Notes: generated by a model not told the origin, from the letters alone. Positions 35,900 through 50,500 are shown, counted from the first letter of the stretch. The stretch is DNA of 64,000 nucleotides from Atriophallophorus winterbourni (GCA_013407085.1 JACCGJ010000352.1:1-64000); one strand, 5' to 3'. Numbers and translations: made by a program.

Positions 35900-36990
35900 G
35901 TTCAATATATCCAACTAGCTTTGTAAGCGCAAACTGTCCACGATTGACGTGATTCACATCCAAAGTTTAGCATTATCCGAAAAGAAGACCATTTTGGCTG
36001 TGACAAGTTTTGGAAGGTCCTCGATATAAACCAAAAAGAGAACCGGACCAGGTACCGAACCATGTGCGACACCCTTAGTAGCTTTGATGTCTCTAGATAT
36101 CACACCAGTGATAATTACATTTGCTCTGCGATCAAGAAGATAGCTTCTCAGCCAGGTAAGAAGGCACCAATTAATATCAGCCTCCTACAGCTTTCTCGGG
36201 AGTATAGAATAATCGACGCAATCAAACGCTTTTGATATGTCCAAGTAACACGCATGCACACAACCACCATCCTCCACTATCTGCGTCCGTCTTTCTTTGT
36301 CTCAAGTAGGTTAGTCAAGCAAGAACGAGACTTTCGCAATCCATGTTGTCTACTGGATAACAAGTTTTGGGTTTCGAAATGACTCAATTTTTCGCACACA
36401 ATTTGCTCTATATCTTTTGAGATCAATGGAAGGAGTATAACAGAGTGGTAATTTGCTCGGTTAGAACGAGTCCCACCTGTGTAGATAGGTGTTATGATTC
36501 ATCTCTTCGGGCAGTCGGCACCACACCCTGCATCAAAGAGTGATTAAATAAATCACAAACTGGTTCGCATAATTGAATGCCGCAAGACTTTCGGAATAAA
36601 AGTGTAATTCATGCGTAGGTCGTGCTTCACTATTTCAGAACTGATACATATATCGCTTATAGTCTCCGGAGCAATTAATGCTGACAATTCCGATGGTAGT
36701 AATGCCTCACTGGGGCAGAGAAATTGTGAATAAAAGTAACTAGAGCGTTAGCGGTTTTCAGGACATAATCAGTTAGTCCGTTATCTGTCCTGATTGGAAA
36801 AATCCCCGGTTTCAGTTTTGTCGTGTTGATAACGGTTCTATAAAGCAGTTTGGGATCTCGCTGCGTTTTTACTGCCAGCTGAAGCGGATGAGATTTGTGA
36901 CGTGATTCCGCAATTCGCGAAAGTTTGCCCAGGTCGATTCTGTTCTGGCGACCCTGGAATAGCCCATGCTAAATTGCGCTTTATCAACCA
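35900..36990 (-). mobile_element. Second CR1-like LINE, reverse transcriptase part only
   Basis: Minus-strand motifs in order are QNRIDLGKLSRIAESRHKSH with DPKLLYRTV, then HGLRKSRSCLTNLLETKKD, YLDISKAFDCVDYS, GVAHGSVPGPVLFLVYIEDL and FFSDNAKLW. The catalytic box reads FSDN rather than FADD, so a catalytic aspartate is lost. It differs from the neighbouring LINE at many positions, so it is a separate subfamily copy. Confidence 0.8.
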
Positions 36991-37268
36991 TTTGGTATAG
37001 TGGCAAACAAAAAGTATACTTGTATGACGATCGATTATATTATTATGAAAACTAACCCAGTATAGTAAGAGGCTTATCCCGAAATTCGCACGTATCCATT
37101 TGAGCTGGAATATATTGGAATAAAAAAAATAACAAAATTTGGTGAAGTTGAAAAATTAAGTGATAAGAAATTGACTGACACATCAAAGCGAAGTGACAAC
37201 CGGGACAGACATGTTTTTGGATCAACGTTGTCATCATTTGATTTGCCTATGTAAGCTAAGCGGGTGTT

Positions 37269-38095
37269 ATGTTATTTGTCTTGCGCGTAATAAACCCCCT
37301 TGACCAACTGGTTTCTCTCTGCAGCGATGCTGCCGATAAGAAACTAGTTCATCAAGAAGTTAGTCGTCGAATTGCAGATAATGGTTACCCCAAGAACTTA
37401 ATTAAGCGCCAATTGAAACGAGTTAAACATCCGCAACCGAAAACGTTTGAAGAGCTACGGCTTCTGTGTCATGCAAAAAGCGCCTCCAATGGAATAAGTC
37501 GAATGTTTGAATTCCGCAAGTATTAAAGTAACATATATCAGTGGTATTTACAGTGGAAACACATCTAGAGAACTGTGCACTAGGGTAAACGAACATAGGA
37601 AACGAATATGAAAGCATCTTCTCAATCACAGCGAATATCAATCAATGATTCGGGGTTTTGCCTTAGCTGAACTCGTGCTAGACACAGGTCACATCCTGGA
37701 TCTTGGTAATGTAGAGGGAAAGACTTCACGGCGATTCAGTTAAAATAACAAAGGCTAGGTCGAATGCCCTGAACAAGGTGTATGTGGCGGATTTCTCAAC
37801 AATCTGGCGTCCGCTTATGCAGCGTATTAGGATTAACGTGCATAACGCCAAATGTGCACATGGATTACGTAAACAGTTTGTCAGCGTACGCTGTTCACCC
37901 TGCACACAAAATAAACAACTTAGGGATTAACACAGCATGTAGAGGATGTGATCAATTGTCTTGATCTCGCCGGTCTATCATAGAGAACTCAAGATTGGTC
38001 AAGAAAATGCCATTTAAACCTGAACTCTGTTCGTACCGACACCCTTCGTCTGACGAAGCTCTGTGTTTAGAAGCATTACCAAAATACTGATTAAT
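37269..38095 (+). mobile_element. Penelope-like element fragment: RT C-terminus, GIY-YIG and 3' tail
   Basis: The first part (37320-37440) reads HQEVSRRIADNGYPKNLIKR, the NGYP motif at the end of Penelope-type reverse transcriptases. After a deletion and frame shift, 37540-37730 reads ISGIYSGNTSRELCTRVNEH followed by ALAELVLDTGHILDLGNVE, the layout of the GIY-YIG endonuclease in these elements. The tail 37790-38085 matches 4330-4640 in reverse and ends in a hammerhead-like motif (CUGACGA at 38050-38056) whose GAAAC segment is deleted. The copy is inactive. Confidence 0.75.
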
Positions 38096-38630
38096 TGCAA
38101 ACATTTCTTTTCATGATTATGGATTCCCGATCAATCTCGAATATTTTCAAATACCTTGCGGTATCTCTTGTGTTGTGGGATTTCTTGGATGAAAGTGACT
38201 ATTGTTGGAAAGGTTGATCTCGGGGATTAATCGAAACAAAATCGATGTTGGTGTGTGCAACGCGGGTGTAAGGTGGTTAACGTTAGACTAATGATCATAA
38301 GGATGCGACAAGTAACCAGATGATCGCCAACTGTCTTTTCCGGTCTCTCTCACCACTGGCAAATTTACGACCTTAATCGCTGTCTAACTTTCGAGTAGTT
38401 CAGCTCTGAGTGCTTGGTGTCAGTTACTAAATTTCCCGATTTCAGTTATCAGGGTGTAGGCTAAATATGCATTTCTTTCATCTTGTTATTTTCTGCTCGT
38501 TGTTCGAAGATTTATTCATCATGCTCCGTCATAGCGCTGAAGAATTTCACTGCGTTGAACCAAACTCTCGTTGAATTACGCAAAATTATATGGCGTTTGT
38601 CGACAATTATCAACACTTACGTATTTCCAG

Positions 38631-38760
38631 CCATGTAATATATATCGCAAGATTAGACGCTCCCACAATAATGATAATTTGCTTTACTTGATGAATACTT
38701 CACTGATAAATAACTCGTCGGAATTTGTTATAATTCAATTCATGCGGAAAGATTATAAAG
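38631..38760 (+). CDS. Possible plus-strand internal exon, unrecognised
   Basis: A 130-base open segment lies between a good acceptor (ACGTATTTCCAG) and donor (AAAG|GTAAAC). It reads PCNIYRKIRRSHNNDNLLYL onward. No neighbouring plus-strand exon with matching phase was found. Confidence 0.3.
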
Positions 38761-39797
38761 GTAAACCATCCCCACCCTATTTCGTATAAACCTTCCGAGT
38801 GATATGAGATTTACATAGAAAATATTGCCTGAGCCGAACCAAACTCTCGAACATCTATTGTAAGCTCATTGCTCTTGTTGCACACGTAGCCATTTTACTA
38901 TGTCAGAATTTCTATATTACCACGTTGACGGTCACCCTTATTGTTTTTTTAACTTGGAAAGCGCTTACCGAAGCTGCTAAAACAACTTCAAGTTTCAAGA
39001 CCATCATTCGGAGCCCAGGTTCATATTATTTGTAAATAATTTGACTGAAAACCTGCGTATTGAGTCATGGTGAATATTTCACCCAGCTATATGTGAAATG
39101 TTTTATTGATTTATATATACTTCGTATGCCTTGTTCGAATGACTAATATTTTATCATAATAGTTCAGATGAATACTCTGTCACCAACTAGTCTTACATCT
39201 TTAATCTTCAATCCTATAATCGCTCAAAATTATAGACGAGCGATTAATCTTATTTAAGTGAACAATAACGAATCGTTGTATTCCAATATTTAATTACAAT
39301 GGGCGTAACAAGGGATCTCAAGTGGGTGTGAAAAGCATCTGATATTATAAATTATAACTGATCAAATATTTGGCTTTGTTTTAGGTCACAGTTTCGTTAT
39401 CGCTATTTAATGCGAATAGAAAAATCGTGAAATTGCACGATTTTGTTAAAAAATTATTTCCAGTTATGAGATTTTAGCAAATATCGACTTTGTAAGAAGG
39501 GGCTACAATCAATAGAATGCACTTGATATTTCCAGAAGTTCAAAATCATTAAAAAAAGTGTTGTTGCTTTCAATCTGATCATCAAGAAAACACTTTCGTT
39601 AACAACATTGTCATTTTGATTAGGATCGCAATGTTCATTGTCCAACTGTAGCCATCCTTGGTTTGAATATTAGACTTTCGTTGAACGCTGATGTACAATG
39701 TTAAAAACACTTTTAGCAAGCCCACAACTTTGAAAATATTTCCTCGGGATTTAGAGTTACTGGTGATGTAATCATTGGGATTCCATGCAAACACACG

Positions 39798-41126
39798 CTA
39801 ATATTGCTCACTCGTTACATCAGCACCCGGCCTGAAGCATGCGTCTATAAAATTCAGGTAATTTTTTAGCGTGAATCCGAGTCGTGCAACCTCTCGCGCA
39901 CCGAAATTTTTATTGACGTAAATTTTGACCATAGCCAATGTAGCTTCATCCTTTCTCGCATATGCTCCAATGGCACTGTCCAAGTAAGTGTAATTCTTGT
40001 TAACGAAAACGAGGTGTTTGCTCTATCGAAATCCAAGAGAGAATGTAAAATATAAAATTTGAATTACACAAATAGTTGGAATACAAATTGTAAAAAACTC
40101 CCTCGTTCATCACGGATTCTAGTCACAAGAGGAATTAACACAATCAACATGGACTTGTACGTTAATAACTATTTAACATAAGAATGAGGACTGAAACATG
40201 AATTCGGAAATATTTGAGCATATAAAAATAATATATGCATTAAATAAATTTATTTGACATATGTAGAACTATTTTTTTGTTTATAAAAACGTGAATATGG
40301 GACCGAATTTTTACGTGAATACATGATTGTACTAAGCAATATAGCTGGTCACAACTTTCGAGTATTCGATATACCGTGAGTAAGTGTCGAAATTCCACCT
40401 ACGAGATTCTACCGGCATACCGATTAACCACATTTTCACAAAGAAAATCGCAATCCAATTTCTAGAAATTTTATGCAGCTTTTAGAGCAGCTTTTGGTTA
40501 ACGTTTCCCTTCTGACACAGAAGCTTATTCAGAAAAAGGATGAATGTCAAAACGTGTAGATTGATTTTTATCCTTCCATACACCGCCATTATTTGACCTC
40601 ACTATTAATCAGCCGATAATAAGCAAGATATCAAAATCGCGTAGGCCAGACATAATTATTTGTTAATCTATTAAGCCTAGTTGAACTCTCCACTGAACAC
40701 TATACAAAACCTGGGGGTTTTGGGACACGTAACCGAAGGCTAGTACTAATGCCCTGTTTGTCCAGCACAAAAGAGCAATATCCAGATTCACCGCAAGGTC
40801 AAGTTTCATGGCTGAAAATGCTGAGTGGCAAATTTGGATAAAGCAAATTAGTCCTAAAGCATGTTACGACGATCTGTGTCCCGACTAGTGTTTTGACATA
40901 TCTACTAGCCTGAGCGATTTAAACTGTTCCCCATGCACGATCCATATGAGTACTAATGCTCCAGAAGAGTACCTTTTCGTTATCAACGTTCACATTGTGG
41001 TTAGTGTCCAGAACGCTATTGGCCAATGCTGAGTACATGATTACAGTCTGATTTGCCCTCTGAACCTGCGGACGTCTTATAACGAGATTCTTGTGTTCTT
41101 TCATCTTTTTAATATGCTCATTTGCA
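39798..41126 (-). CDS. Unrecognised gene, last two exons (block III of a possible long gene)
   Basis: Terminal exon 40022-39798 (acceptor TTTCGATAG) encodes 74 residues including KHLVFVNKNYTYLDSAIGAY, ARKDEATLAMVKIYVNKNFG, AREVARLGF and a stop. The exon before it, 41126-40973 (acceptor AAATTTAG, donor AAAAG|GTACTC), includes KNLVIRRPQVQRANQTVIMY and joins it in phase zero. It begins with one codon base, so its upstream partner must end with two. None of the exons found farther upstream does, so at least one exon is missing. No domain is recognised. Confidence 0.5.
40495..40545 (-). repeat. Penelope-tail hairpin remnant (family C)
   Basis: The minus strand reads CUGAAUA, AGCUUCUGUGUCAGAAG, GGAAACGUUAACC. 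The stem survives; the CUGACGA box does not. Confidence 0.5.
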
Positions 41127-41139
41127 CTAAATTTGATTG

Positions 41140-44100
41140 TACAGGGAGAGAAGCGTAAGGTTAATCATGATTAAAGAACATTCCCTGTTTTTATATCTAC
41201 TGCGTTGTTTGCACTGGTCTCTATGTGATGAAAGGCACGTCGACCCTTGCGTCTGACATCCCATTGTCGATTAGGTCACAATTCGCCGTTCCGCTCATCG
41301 CTACTAACTTCAATCACGTTCACTCACTTATCACACAAGACAAATAAACATCAATTAATTAAAACGTTTAATACGCTTTTATATAAAGCGTTATCGTTAT
41401 CGCAAAACAGTCCTTATCCTGTCTAATTTATCATTCGACTTCATGCTAACTGGTTCGCTTCAACCCCTCCTGACGTTGGGCGCGTTTGATCGAATTTTAC
41501 AATTTGCATACCCTTCAACAGTGACGTTGTCCATCTGCTCCCGTTTCCGGTGATGTCACGCGAACCATTCTTCATGCACATCTCATAAAAGCTCGTGATT
41601 AACACTTGTCGATAATTCACGGTAAACTTCTACACTTTTCGAATGTCATATACTAATTACTAATAGAAATATGCCTTTTAACAAACAAATTAACACTCGT
41701 GCTGTTATTGAAATGTTGAAAAATATTCCAACAGTTACCGGTTCTGCATTGCACCGATTGTGGTAGTTAGCTTAGTCCCGACATGGAAGCGTATTTTTAA
41801 TTTGTAAATTATGATTTATCCTCGAATTCGCAAACGTCTTCACTATATACACACCAAAGAAGTCATTAAACTTGATTCTGTAGATGCAATTAGTGGAATT
41901 ATTTAAACTTGCAGCAAGTTTGAAAAGATTTAACGCTTTTTTAACTTATTGGTATTAACGCTTTATTTAAGTTTCAACCGATCAATTTTGTTATGTTTTC
42001 AGCGTAAGGTATAGATACCGTAGGATTAATAGACTTTTGACAAAACTACTTGGATCAACACGGTGCTTTATTTTATGAAGATTGACGAAACTTTCGAAAT
42101 GTAGACCTGTCTAGGGTGAGTCGATGTATCCCTCAGCATAACATCTGTGTCTACTGGTTTCTCTGTGTTGGTTTCTTATAATTACGTATATTTGATTCGG
42201 GTATCTAACTCGTTCAAACAATGGTGAATCACGTCTATCCTGGAACATATTGTGAATACGAATTTGTCATCATCAAATCGAAATCATGATTTTGGCTTAA
42301 TTTCTCCAATGCTGAGCGATTTTGTATTCGATAACTGTAGGTCTGTTAGTACTGTGGATAAAATAGAACACATTACCAATCTTTCTCAAAGTTTATCAAT
42401 TTGCCAGTTTATCAAATTGCAATTCGCGTTTGTACAATATTTATACGTCATTAGTAATTTCCTGAACACTCAGATTAAAACTACCCGTGAAACATGAATC
42501 TAATTCTAGCAGACCCTTTAGTTATTTGTTGTACATTAGTTACGTCAAAATTTCATGACAAAGCACTCAAATAAAAAAAAACTATTCATGAAAATTTAGA
42601 CGTATTTCTAATCACTAGCGGCTAAAACGACTAAGACAAATGCCCAGTTATATCGTGTATGGGTGATTACATCTTATCAACGATGAGTCTTAAAAGAGTG
42701 CTTCTCTTGTGTTTCTCCGGCAAACAGTAAAAACTAGACGTGCGGCTGGATGACCAGTAAAATCGCTATCATAACCCTTTCCTAAAATCTCTTTGACATC
42801 AAATATGTACACGATAAGCACCCGATTGCAGTTGAGCATAATATTCATTTTGTTTTGTACTATCTATCAATTCACACCGGTTTTCTAATAATTTTAACCA
42901 TAATTTCGCGATATAATCTATTTTATTAATAATCAATATGACGTCGCTTTTGTCAGAATGATGATAAATGTATCCTTACCCTCTTGCAATTCAGGAAGTG
43001 CTTTTACTTTCGTGGTTCACGACAAGTTTTTCCTTTTTTCTGGTTTCTTATAAGATCAAATATATGATTTCGTATTCCAAAAGCTTGATCATTTGGAATT
43101 GCACTTGACGATGTTTCAAACGGAGTACGAGCTGAACTGCTTGGTTGGACAGCCTAATAAAATCCTATCTTTGGATTTTTGCCTTGCTTTATTTTAACAA
43201 CAATTAAACGACTAATCTTATGTAAACATGGAGAAGACAGCTTGGGAACTTCATAAAGTGAAAGGGCTAATCGATTTCTAATCAGACACTATGCATATAC
43301 TAAACACAATCTGAATTCGGCCCACAAATGTACACCTTGTCAATATACACGTAATGCGCATTGAATTATGCAGCAATCTAAACCGCTGCATGCGGATGAA
43401 GTTAGAAGTGGCAAGTTATGCGTTCAAAAAGCCATACGAGGCGAAATTCGATGAAATATAGCAACACAAGTGAAACATATTTTCAAGCGACCTAACCATC
43501 TTCACTTGCATGGGTTCACGTTGAATACATTTTGTGCTGGGAAATTGATCCAATTGATTTCGGCTTGGATGTTCAGTGGTCAGGCCAATGAGAGTTGGCA
43601 TGCGATTATTATATGCTACTTATTAGTAATGTCAAGCATCAGTTGGGAGACGATGGCTAATTAGTCGCATTATCTGTTCCAAATATTACAATTAATCAGA
43701 CCATGTTTAGGTGTCAGAAGCGAAGAGTTATCCAGAACTTCGCTAACTGTAGACATGCACGTTTATCATTAATATGACTGCTCAATCGATCCTAAACAAA
43801 TTCTAATCGAGCATTATATAACTTTCAGTAACGGTATCAATAAGGATGGTTGAAATATGACTCTTAACATATTCTAACTGGATATATTTTACAAACTATT
43901 CATGATACAGTATTCATGTTTAGCCCTTAAGTTGAAATGTTCAAGAAACGTACTTCTCTCCTAAAATATTCAACTATTTGGCCAATTCTGAAAATGATTA
44001 AACTTTCTTTCACGTTTAAAAGCAGACTGATTTATATAGTGCTGTAAAGAATGCTTTCAACTTTTATAGCAGAAAGATCCACAAATACTCGTATTGTGTT

Positions 44101-44540
44101 TAATCTACAAAATTATTTGCAATCCACCCTGCTGAATATCAATGGAACTACAAGTCAAATTCGTTTAGGAAATACTTCAAGTTCCTAGTTTTAATCAGCA
44201 GATTACTAGCAACATTTCACTTATCAACTCCTCAGAACCCTGACATTGGTTTTGGCCGAATTTCTATGTTGAATTTCTGTGGACACGTTTTGTGTATCAC
44301 AATAATAATCAACGCGTTAAAAACTGTTATTTTACACGCTGATGCCAGTAAGACTCTAGCAAATTTAGTAATTGTCTGCGTACAAATGTAAATTCGCAGT
44401 TCCAATAAATTTCATAATAGTCATACAAAAACATCGGGTTAGGAAATAAACCGAATCGATCACATTGTTTAAATTTATTTCAAGCATGAAATGAAAATAT
44501 TTCATTCAGGCACTGTGGGAATTTAATGAAATGTATGATT
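41140..44540. other. Long stretch with no supported gene
   Basis: This is probably intron of the minus-strand gene. Open frames at 42252-42497 and 43416-43664 lack family resemblance or phase partners. Confidence 0.4.
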
Positions 44541-44547
44541 TACTTAC

Positions 44548-47500
44548 TATTTGGGCAGTATCTCGTGCGATGTTTTTCAAGTCACATTTGTGTTCCTTAG
44601 TGATCGGATCCAATCCATGTAATTCTGTTAACCTTCCCACGATAACGATTGCTGTGAAATAAAAATAGGTTTTCCTTTTATAACGTATTACTTGTCAAAA
44701 AAAGTAGCATACATTATATATTTTTAAGAAATATGGAATGGGTGTGATTGTGCATTCTTTGTTACTGTTAGAAATATCATTTCGACATTCAATATATAAA
44801 TTACACAATATTTTTTGTGTCTCAAGACTTTGAAAACATAAGACTAGATAATTGAAAATGGCTGAAATTATGTTGCTAAATATCTTACAAAATTTATGCT
44901 ATGAATCTCAATAGTGGCATCACGATATTTTTTGATAGATATTATTATATGTTTGGTTTAACATTTACGTTGCATTGTGCGCACATATTGCAAATCGTTC
45001 AGTAAAATACATGTTGATTTCGTTTTTATCAAATAGACGTAAGTTTAATAATGTAAGTGATTTGATTGATAATTGGCACGATAAAACACAATTCTTTAAT
45101 TAAGTTGATCTTGTAAGCCACTGTTGAATAAGGCTGGTACGAATAGCCTGTTCAGTCATCTGCCTACGCACATGTGAATGGACTAGAAACAAAAAAACTT
45201 CATTTTTATCATATACCCATCGACCGGTTACGGGATATTACAATCCGCATGCTTGAAACATTAGAAAAATGGTAAACAAGTTGCGCTTATAAGCCACTGT
45301 TGGATAAGGTTGGCACGACCAAGGCGTTCAATCACATGTGCCCGTACACCTGTAGATGGGTCTGAACACAAGACCATGAACGAAAATCTCTATTTGCATA
45401 CATTTCCATCACACACACAACGACCAGTTTTCGTACTATGTGCACTGATCAGGTAGGGACAGGACGATCAGAAGCAGCAGGCCTGGCACCAGCGGAAAAA
45501 TGGTAAAAAAATCGTATTTGTGTTTATTTACTTTGTATTAGTTTAAGCAGCTAGTAATTTGCAGGCCAAGATAAAAGTTCTTCATCTTTACAACTAAATG
45601 TTCATTTCATTATGAAAATATGAATGATTTCACATCAATGTTAAAAGCAAGTTTATTCTATGTAGTATTCAACTACCGGAAATGTAAAGGCTTAAAATTA
45701 GCGTAAACACCCACCATATATATGAATATTATATGGTCATGCATATGTATATTACGATAGGTTATTGTGATTATGTTATTGGTAATCTTTTCGGGTAGCA
45801 CGATTGAAGTTTGTCAATATCGATCAACAGCATGAGTTGATCTTTGCAAGAATTATAACTTATACGTCACAGACGTCTTTCATTATGAGTTTCATGTGAA
45901 AATTCATGAAATAGTATAATAGGGATTCCTCATCCCTGAGTTTTTAATTGTAATTTTGTAAATCGCGGCACGTACTGTATACGTCATCCGTCCTTTTCTT
46001 GGTGCATACATCCGTAACGTAAGTTAATGTCACTGCCAAATTGATAAGAACAATATTTGTGAGCAGGAAACATTAGGAATTTTGTAAGGGCAATTGTGTA
46101 GTTGCTCACTTTCTGAAACAATGGGTGGTTCTGCTGGGCGAGGCTCTGAAAAATAGATAAATTTCTATTCGTGTTAATTAAAAAATATTAACTGCATACA
46201 AACACTTAGGCGTCACTTTGGTGGTTTGGGTAGTCTACCGATTAAAAAACGTTCATAATCCAAAAGCATTGTTGTGTTAGGATATCTCTCTAGAATGAAT
46301 CTACGAAGCGCGGAAAAATAGCTTTCAACGTCTTCATAACATCGGTACGTTAATACCTTCGCAACAAGATAACTTCGTTCTAGGGAACTTTATATTGAAC
46401 AACAAAGTTTAACGTCAGTTTTATGTTAAATTTTCTAATATTTTCGAACTATTTTTTTTCTTTTGCCCTTTTCTTCAGGAAAGATAGAGAAGCTTCTCTA
46501 TACGCTGAGTTAAGGAAAGTGCATAGGTTGGTTTGCTGAATGTGAATCACGTAGAAAGCGGGTAATGTGCATTGGTGTGAATGATTAGATGATGATTATT
46601 ACTCTTGAATCCGAGGATATACACATTCAAGTCATTGTGATGCAATAAATTCTATTTTAATTAAGACGCATATAAACTAATACCTTGTGCGAAATAATGA
46701 TTAGTTATTCTTTTTGGAAAAATGCCAGCGTATATATTGGCATTTGTATCGGAAAAGTTAAACGTTTTTCGGCACTGAGACAAATTAGAACTTTCAAACA
46801 AGATACCTATAGATATTTACACAATAAGCAGAATTGCACCAGAATTCATCTTCCGAACTCTCTAATGTTATCAATTACTGGTTCACATTTTTTCCACGTG
46901 ATATCCCAAATGTAAGTGAACGCTTGCAAATAAAATGAAATTAAGTACTAATTTAATGCAGTGTTGACATCTCCAGCACTTACATTCCACAACCGGTTTC
47001 TCGATGTTAGCCGTCATTAGGCGGCGATAACTAAATTGGTTTCAGTGACTCTTGAAACAGTGGTAAAGTGCGAAACAAAGTTATTTTTGATGTGTTGCTC
47101 ACATCCCCATTACGTACACACCACTACCGGTTTCTGGCTGTTTGCCGTCGTCAGGTGGAGACAGTAAGATCTGGTTCAGTGAGCCTTGAAGTTATATTTA
47201 AATGTCACGGTAGAATGAGGTTATTATATAAAGAATAACAATGATTCCCGTTTAAGCAGCATTCAAGATCAACTTTGAGTACAATTCATCGCTGTTTCAA
47301 GGCTAACTGAAATTCATCTTTTAAAATCAACCTGATGACAGCAAACAGACTGAAATTGGTAGCAGTTTATAACTGCTCTGGATTTGAGTAACACAATAAA
47401 ATGGCTATTTTGAGCGTCCGGAGTGCTTGGAAGGGGATATACTTTCAAACATCGTGGTTTACGGTACGAAACCAAAACAGAGTGGCATTCAAGTATGATG

Positions 47501-50500
47501 TTGAGTCATGTTTCCTTGATTTAGAGACTATCTAGATATTTTCACGGTTCAGTGGAGTGAGTTACACGTACTGGTAATAAGTGAGTTTATTTTTCGGTAG
47601 TGATGGTCACAGCTTTTGAACGGGAATTAACCGGATTTAATACATAATTAATTGTATATCTGCGGTGTTTTATAGCCATTTGGCATCGCTTAGATGTACA
47701 CCCATCGTAATACTCTTGTTTGTTTTGGTTCGTTGTGGAAATTCTGGCAAGAGTAGGTTAAACATTTGTCGAGTTTTGGCCACCAGCGATTTTTTTGCAG
47801 AACTCATTCAAATATTTGAAGAAATAATAAAGCTGCGAGCCATTGCTTTGATCAAATTTTGTTTTCATTTTTTGGCCTGCCTGATTCAACTGTCTAATAT
47901 TTTTGTATACAGACAAATTATTGTGTGCAAAACTTCAGACAAGTTCGGCCGAAAATGTTTCGTGTAAGTCGAATTGAAATAACGATAGATCTTTTTGGTG
48001 CTTAAATTGTAACGACCGAATAAGTTTGGGTGCTTGATATTAAAAGTATTTTATCATTCTTGAATAACATATTTTGAAATTAGTGAGACTTATAAATAAA
48101 GAAATTGCGAATTGTCTTTTCCCTATTTTCGAAGGAACATGAGTTCGTCCTAACAATCCACTTTGATTTAAATACCGAATTTCAATTCGGGTTATTACCT
48201 GGACAGACTAAGCATAAGCTAGCAAGAATTGAATTAAAGAGTAAATATTTGTTAAATATTGAGCGAAATTCCAGTACCATCTCTAACTGCTGAATGTGAC
48301 ACGTAAATTGACAAGGTCGACATTGCCTGCTTGCATTGTCCGATTTGGCTGGGCATGGACCGTGAATATACATATTAATCATGGGGATTTCCTAATGCAC
48401 ACCCTTGTGCATAAATATAACTTCTGATTTGGGAGTATGGATCTCTTTCACAATTAATGCTTTATTGTCAGATAGCAAATTAATCAGCACAGTTTGTGGT
48501 CATCCCGAAGTCTACCTTATTTCCGCTCAGCATTTTCATTAGCAATTACATTTCTCCGGTTTCAAGCTGACAATTTATGTTTTTTGACCGATCTGGATTA
48601 TCGTTATCCACGGCTTATCAGGAAGTAGATTCAATATTGAGATCTTTGATACATTCTTTAAAAACGTCGTAGCGAGGCGCTGTTAATACAACAATAAGCG
48701 ATTTCGAGATTTTAATCAGCATGCTGTAAAAATATTGAAATTTTTTGTTTATGATCTTACATGCATCGAGCTGTTTTGTGAGAAAGCTACAGAAAGCTTG
48801 GTAACATTCGTTTTTGTCCATCAACTCTCGTGATATAAAGAAACGCAATATATCCAGATTTCGCTCATGTCACCTATGCTGTGTATTTTGTTAAAAAAAT
48901 CGCAGGAAAGTTCAACCTTTGGAGGTTTTCTGATTTCAATCAACGTTAACAAGAAGAAATATGTTGAAAAATGTTTGTGACCGAGCGAGTAGTCATTCTC
49001 ATGAAAATAATATTGAGAACAATCGGTTAAAGTAGACCTCGAGTAACAGTTCACTTGTGACTGAGTAGCGTCATCGGACCAATGGTATTAGCCAGAACAG
49101 TGAACGAGATTAAATAACACTCTAACCAATCATTGCAGTAAAAGGCTTATTAAAATCTTAATGGCAAGGACAGGATGAATCGGCCTATTTACCCAGAACA
49201 GCGTGAAATTTGTGAAGGATTATTGACAATGCAATTAACAAGTGCACGTTAAATGTAGGACAAATTGGCCGATCATACAAATTTGTGGGTAAAGCGAATT
49301 GTTAACGGTGTATCAATTTGCTTAGATATGAGCCATTTCTTGGCAATCGAGCAGTTGTGTAGCAAATGGCTGAATTAGCGATGGGTTCGCAGTTAACGCC
49401 AGTAATTGCGAATATGTATATGGTGTACTTCGAAACAAAAGCATTCAACGTGAAAGAAATTAGGCCAAAGTGTGGTGGCGTTGCGTTGGTGACACATTGG
49501 CCATCATGAAATGAGCGACCATAGGTTTTAATAACCATTTGAATGACCTATACTTACGAATCTGAGTTAATGAAACAGTGGAGACCAGCGTGTCAATTGC
49601 TCTACACAGATTTCAAGAAGTTCTTGGTAAATGGGTGGATTAATCCCTTGGATTACAAATGGCTTTATAGGTACTGGTTGGAGTGCTTCTTAATTTCATT
49701 AACTGTTGTAAATAATGCACTTGGGCTGACCAAGCTCCTATGTCAGAAGTGAGTTGTTTCCCAGAAATCTGCTCTAACCGGTTGCTTCTGAGTTTATTTT
49801 ATTGGGCAAATATATCTTTGCATTTGTTTATGTCACTCAATTATTACTATCTTACCAGATGTTGTAGCACGGTAAACCTTTGCTTGTATATGACTGAATC
49901 TCTCAAAACTAGTTCATGTTACGCTAATATATTATGATAACATGTTTACACAAGTAGATAATTTCAAAATTATGCAATTTTCACACAAATCTAAATTTCC
50001 TTGTATGAGCGAGGTTTCAATATTACAATTAAAGAAATCAGTGTCCGATCATCATACCGACACAATAATAAAGTGTTGATTCTTGACATTTTAGCGTTTT
50101 TTCAAAATTGATTTCATGCACCAGATACGTGGACCACAATCACAAGTCAATTTAAATTAACAAATTCAGATGTTCACCTGAAATTGACATGATGGTAAAT
50201 TTCCCGATGTCATCTTGATTCAGCGGATGAAGGTCACTCCGCGTCTTGTAATGAATTTCCGATTTGAAGAATACTTCCAGATTGAGGTCAATGTCTTTCA
50301 AGTTCCTTTTCGAACCGTAAAAATTTATGGTAATGGGAATTTCGGGCAATACATGAGCCACCGCGTCATAAAGGTGCTTGAACGGGGATGAATTTATAAG
50401 AGTTTAAAAAATATTCGATGTTTGTTAAAGTAATTATCTGCTTTGTAAAACGTCACATTTCACTCTAGACATTCAAGAACTCAATGATTTCTGGTTTGAA

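Noticed and set aside
47325..47375. Active hammerhead on the plus strand
   Set aside because: CUGAUGA and GAAA are present but stems I and II do not pair; kept only as a family B remnant.
48618..48870. Minus-strand open frame that looks protein-like
   Set aside because: It ends in a stop inside an intron whose flanking exons already join in phase; at best a relic.
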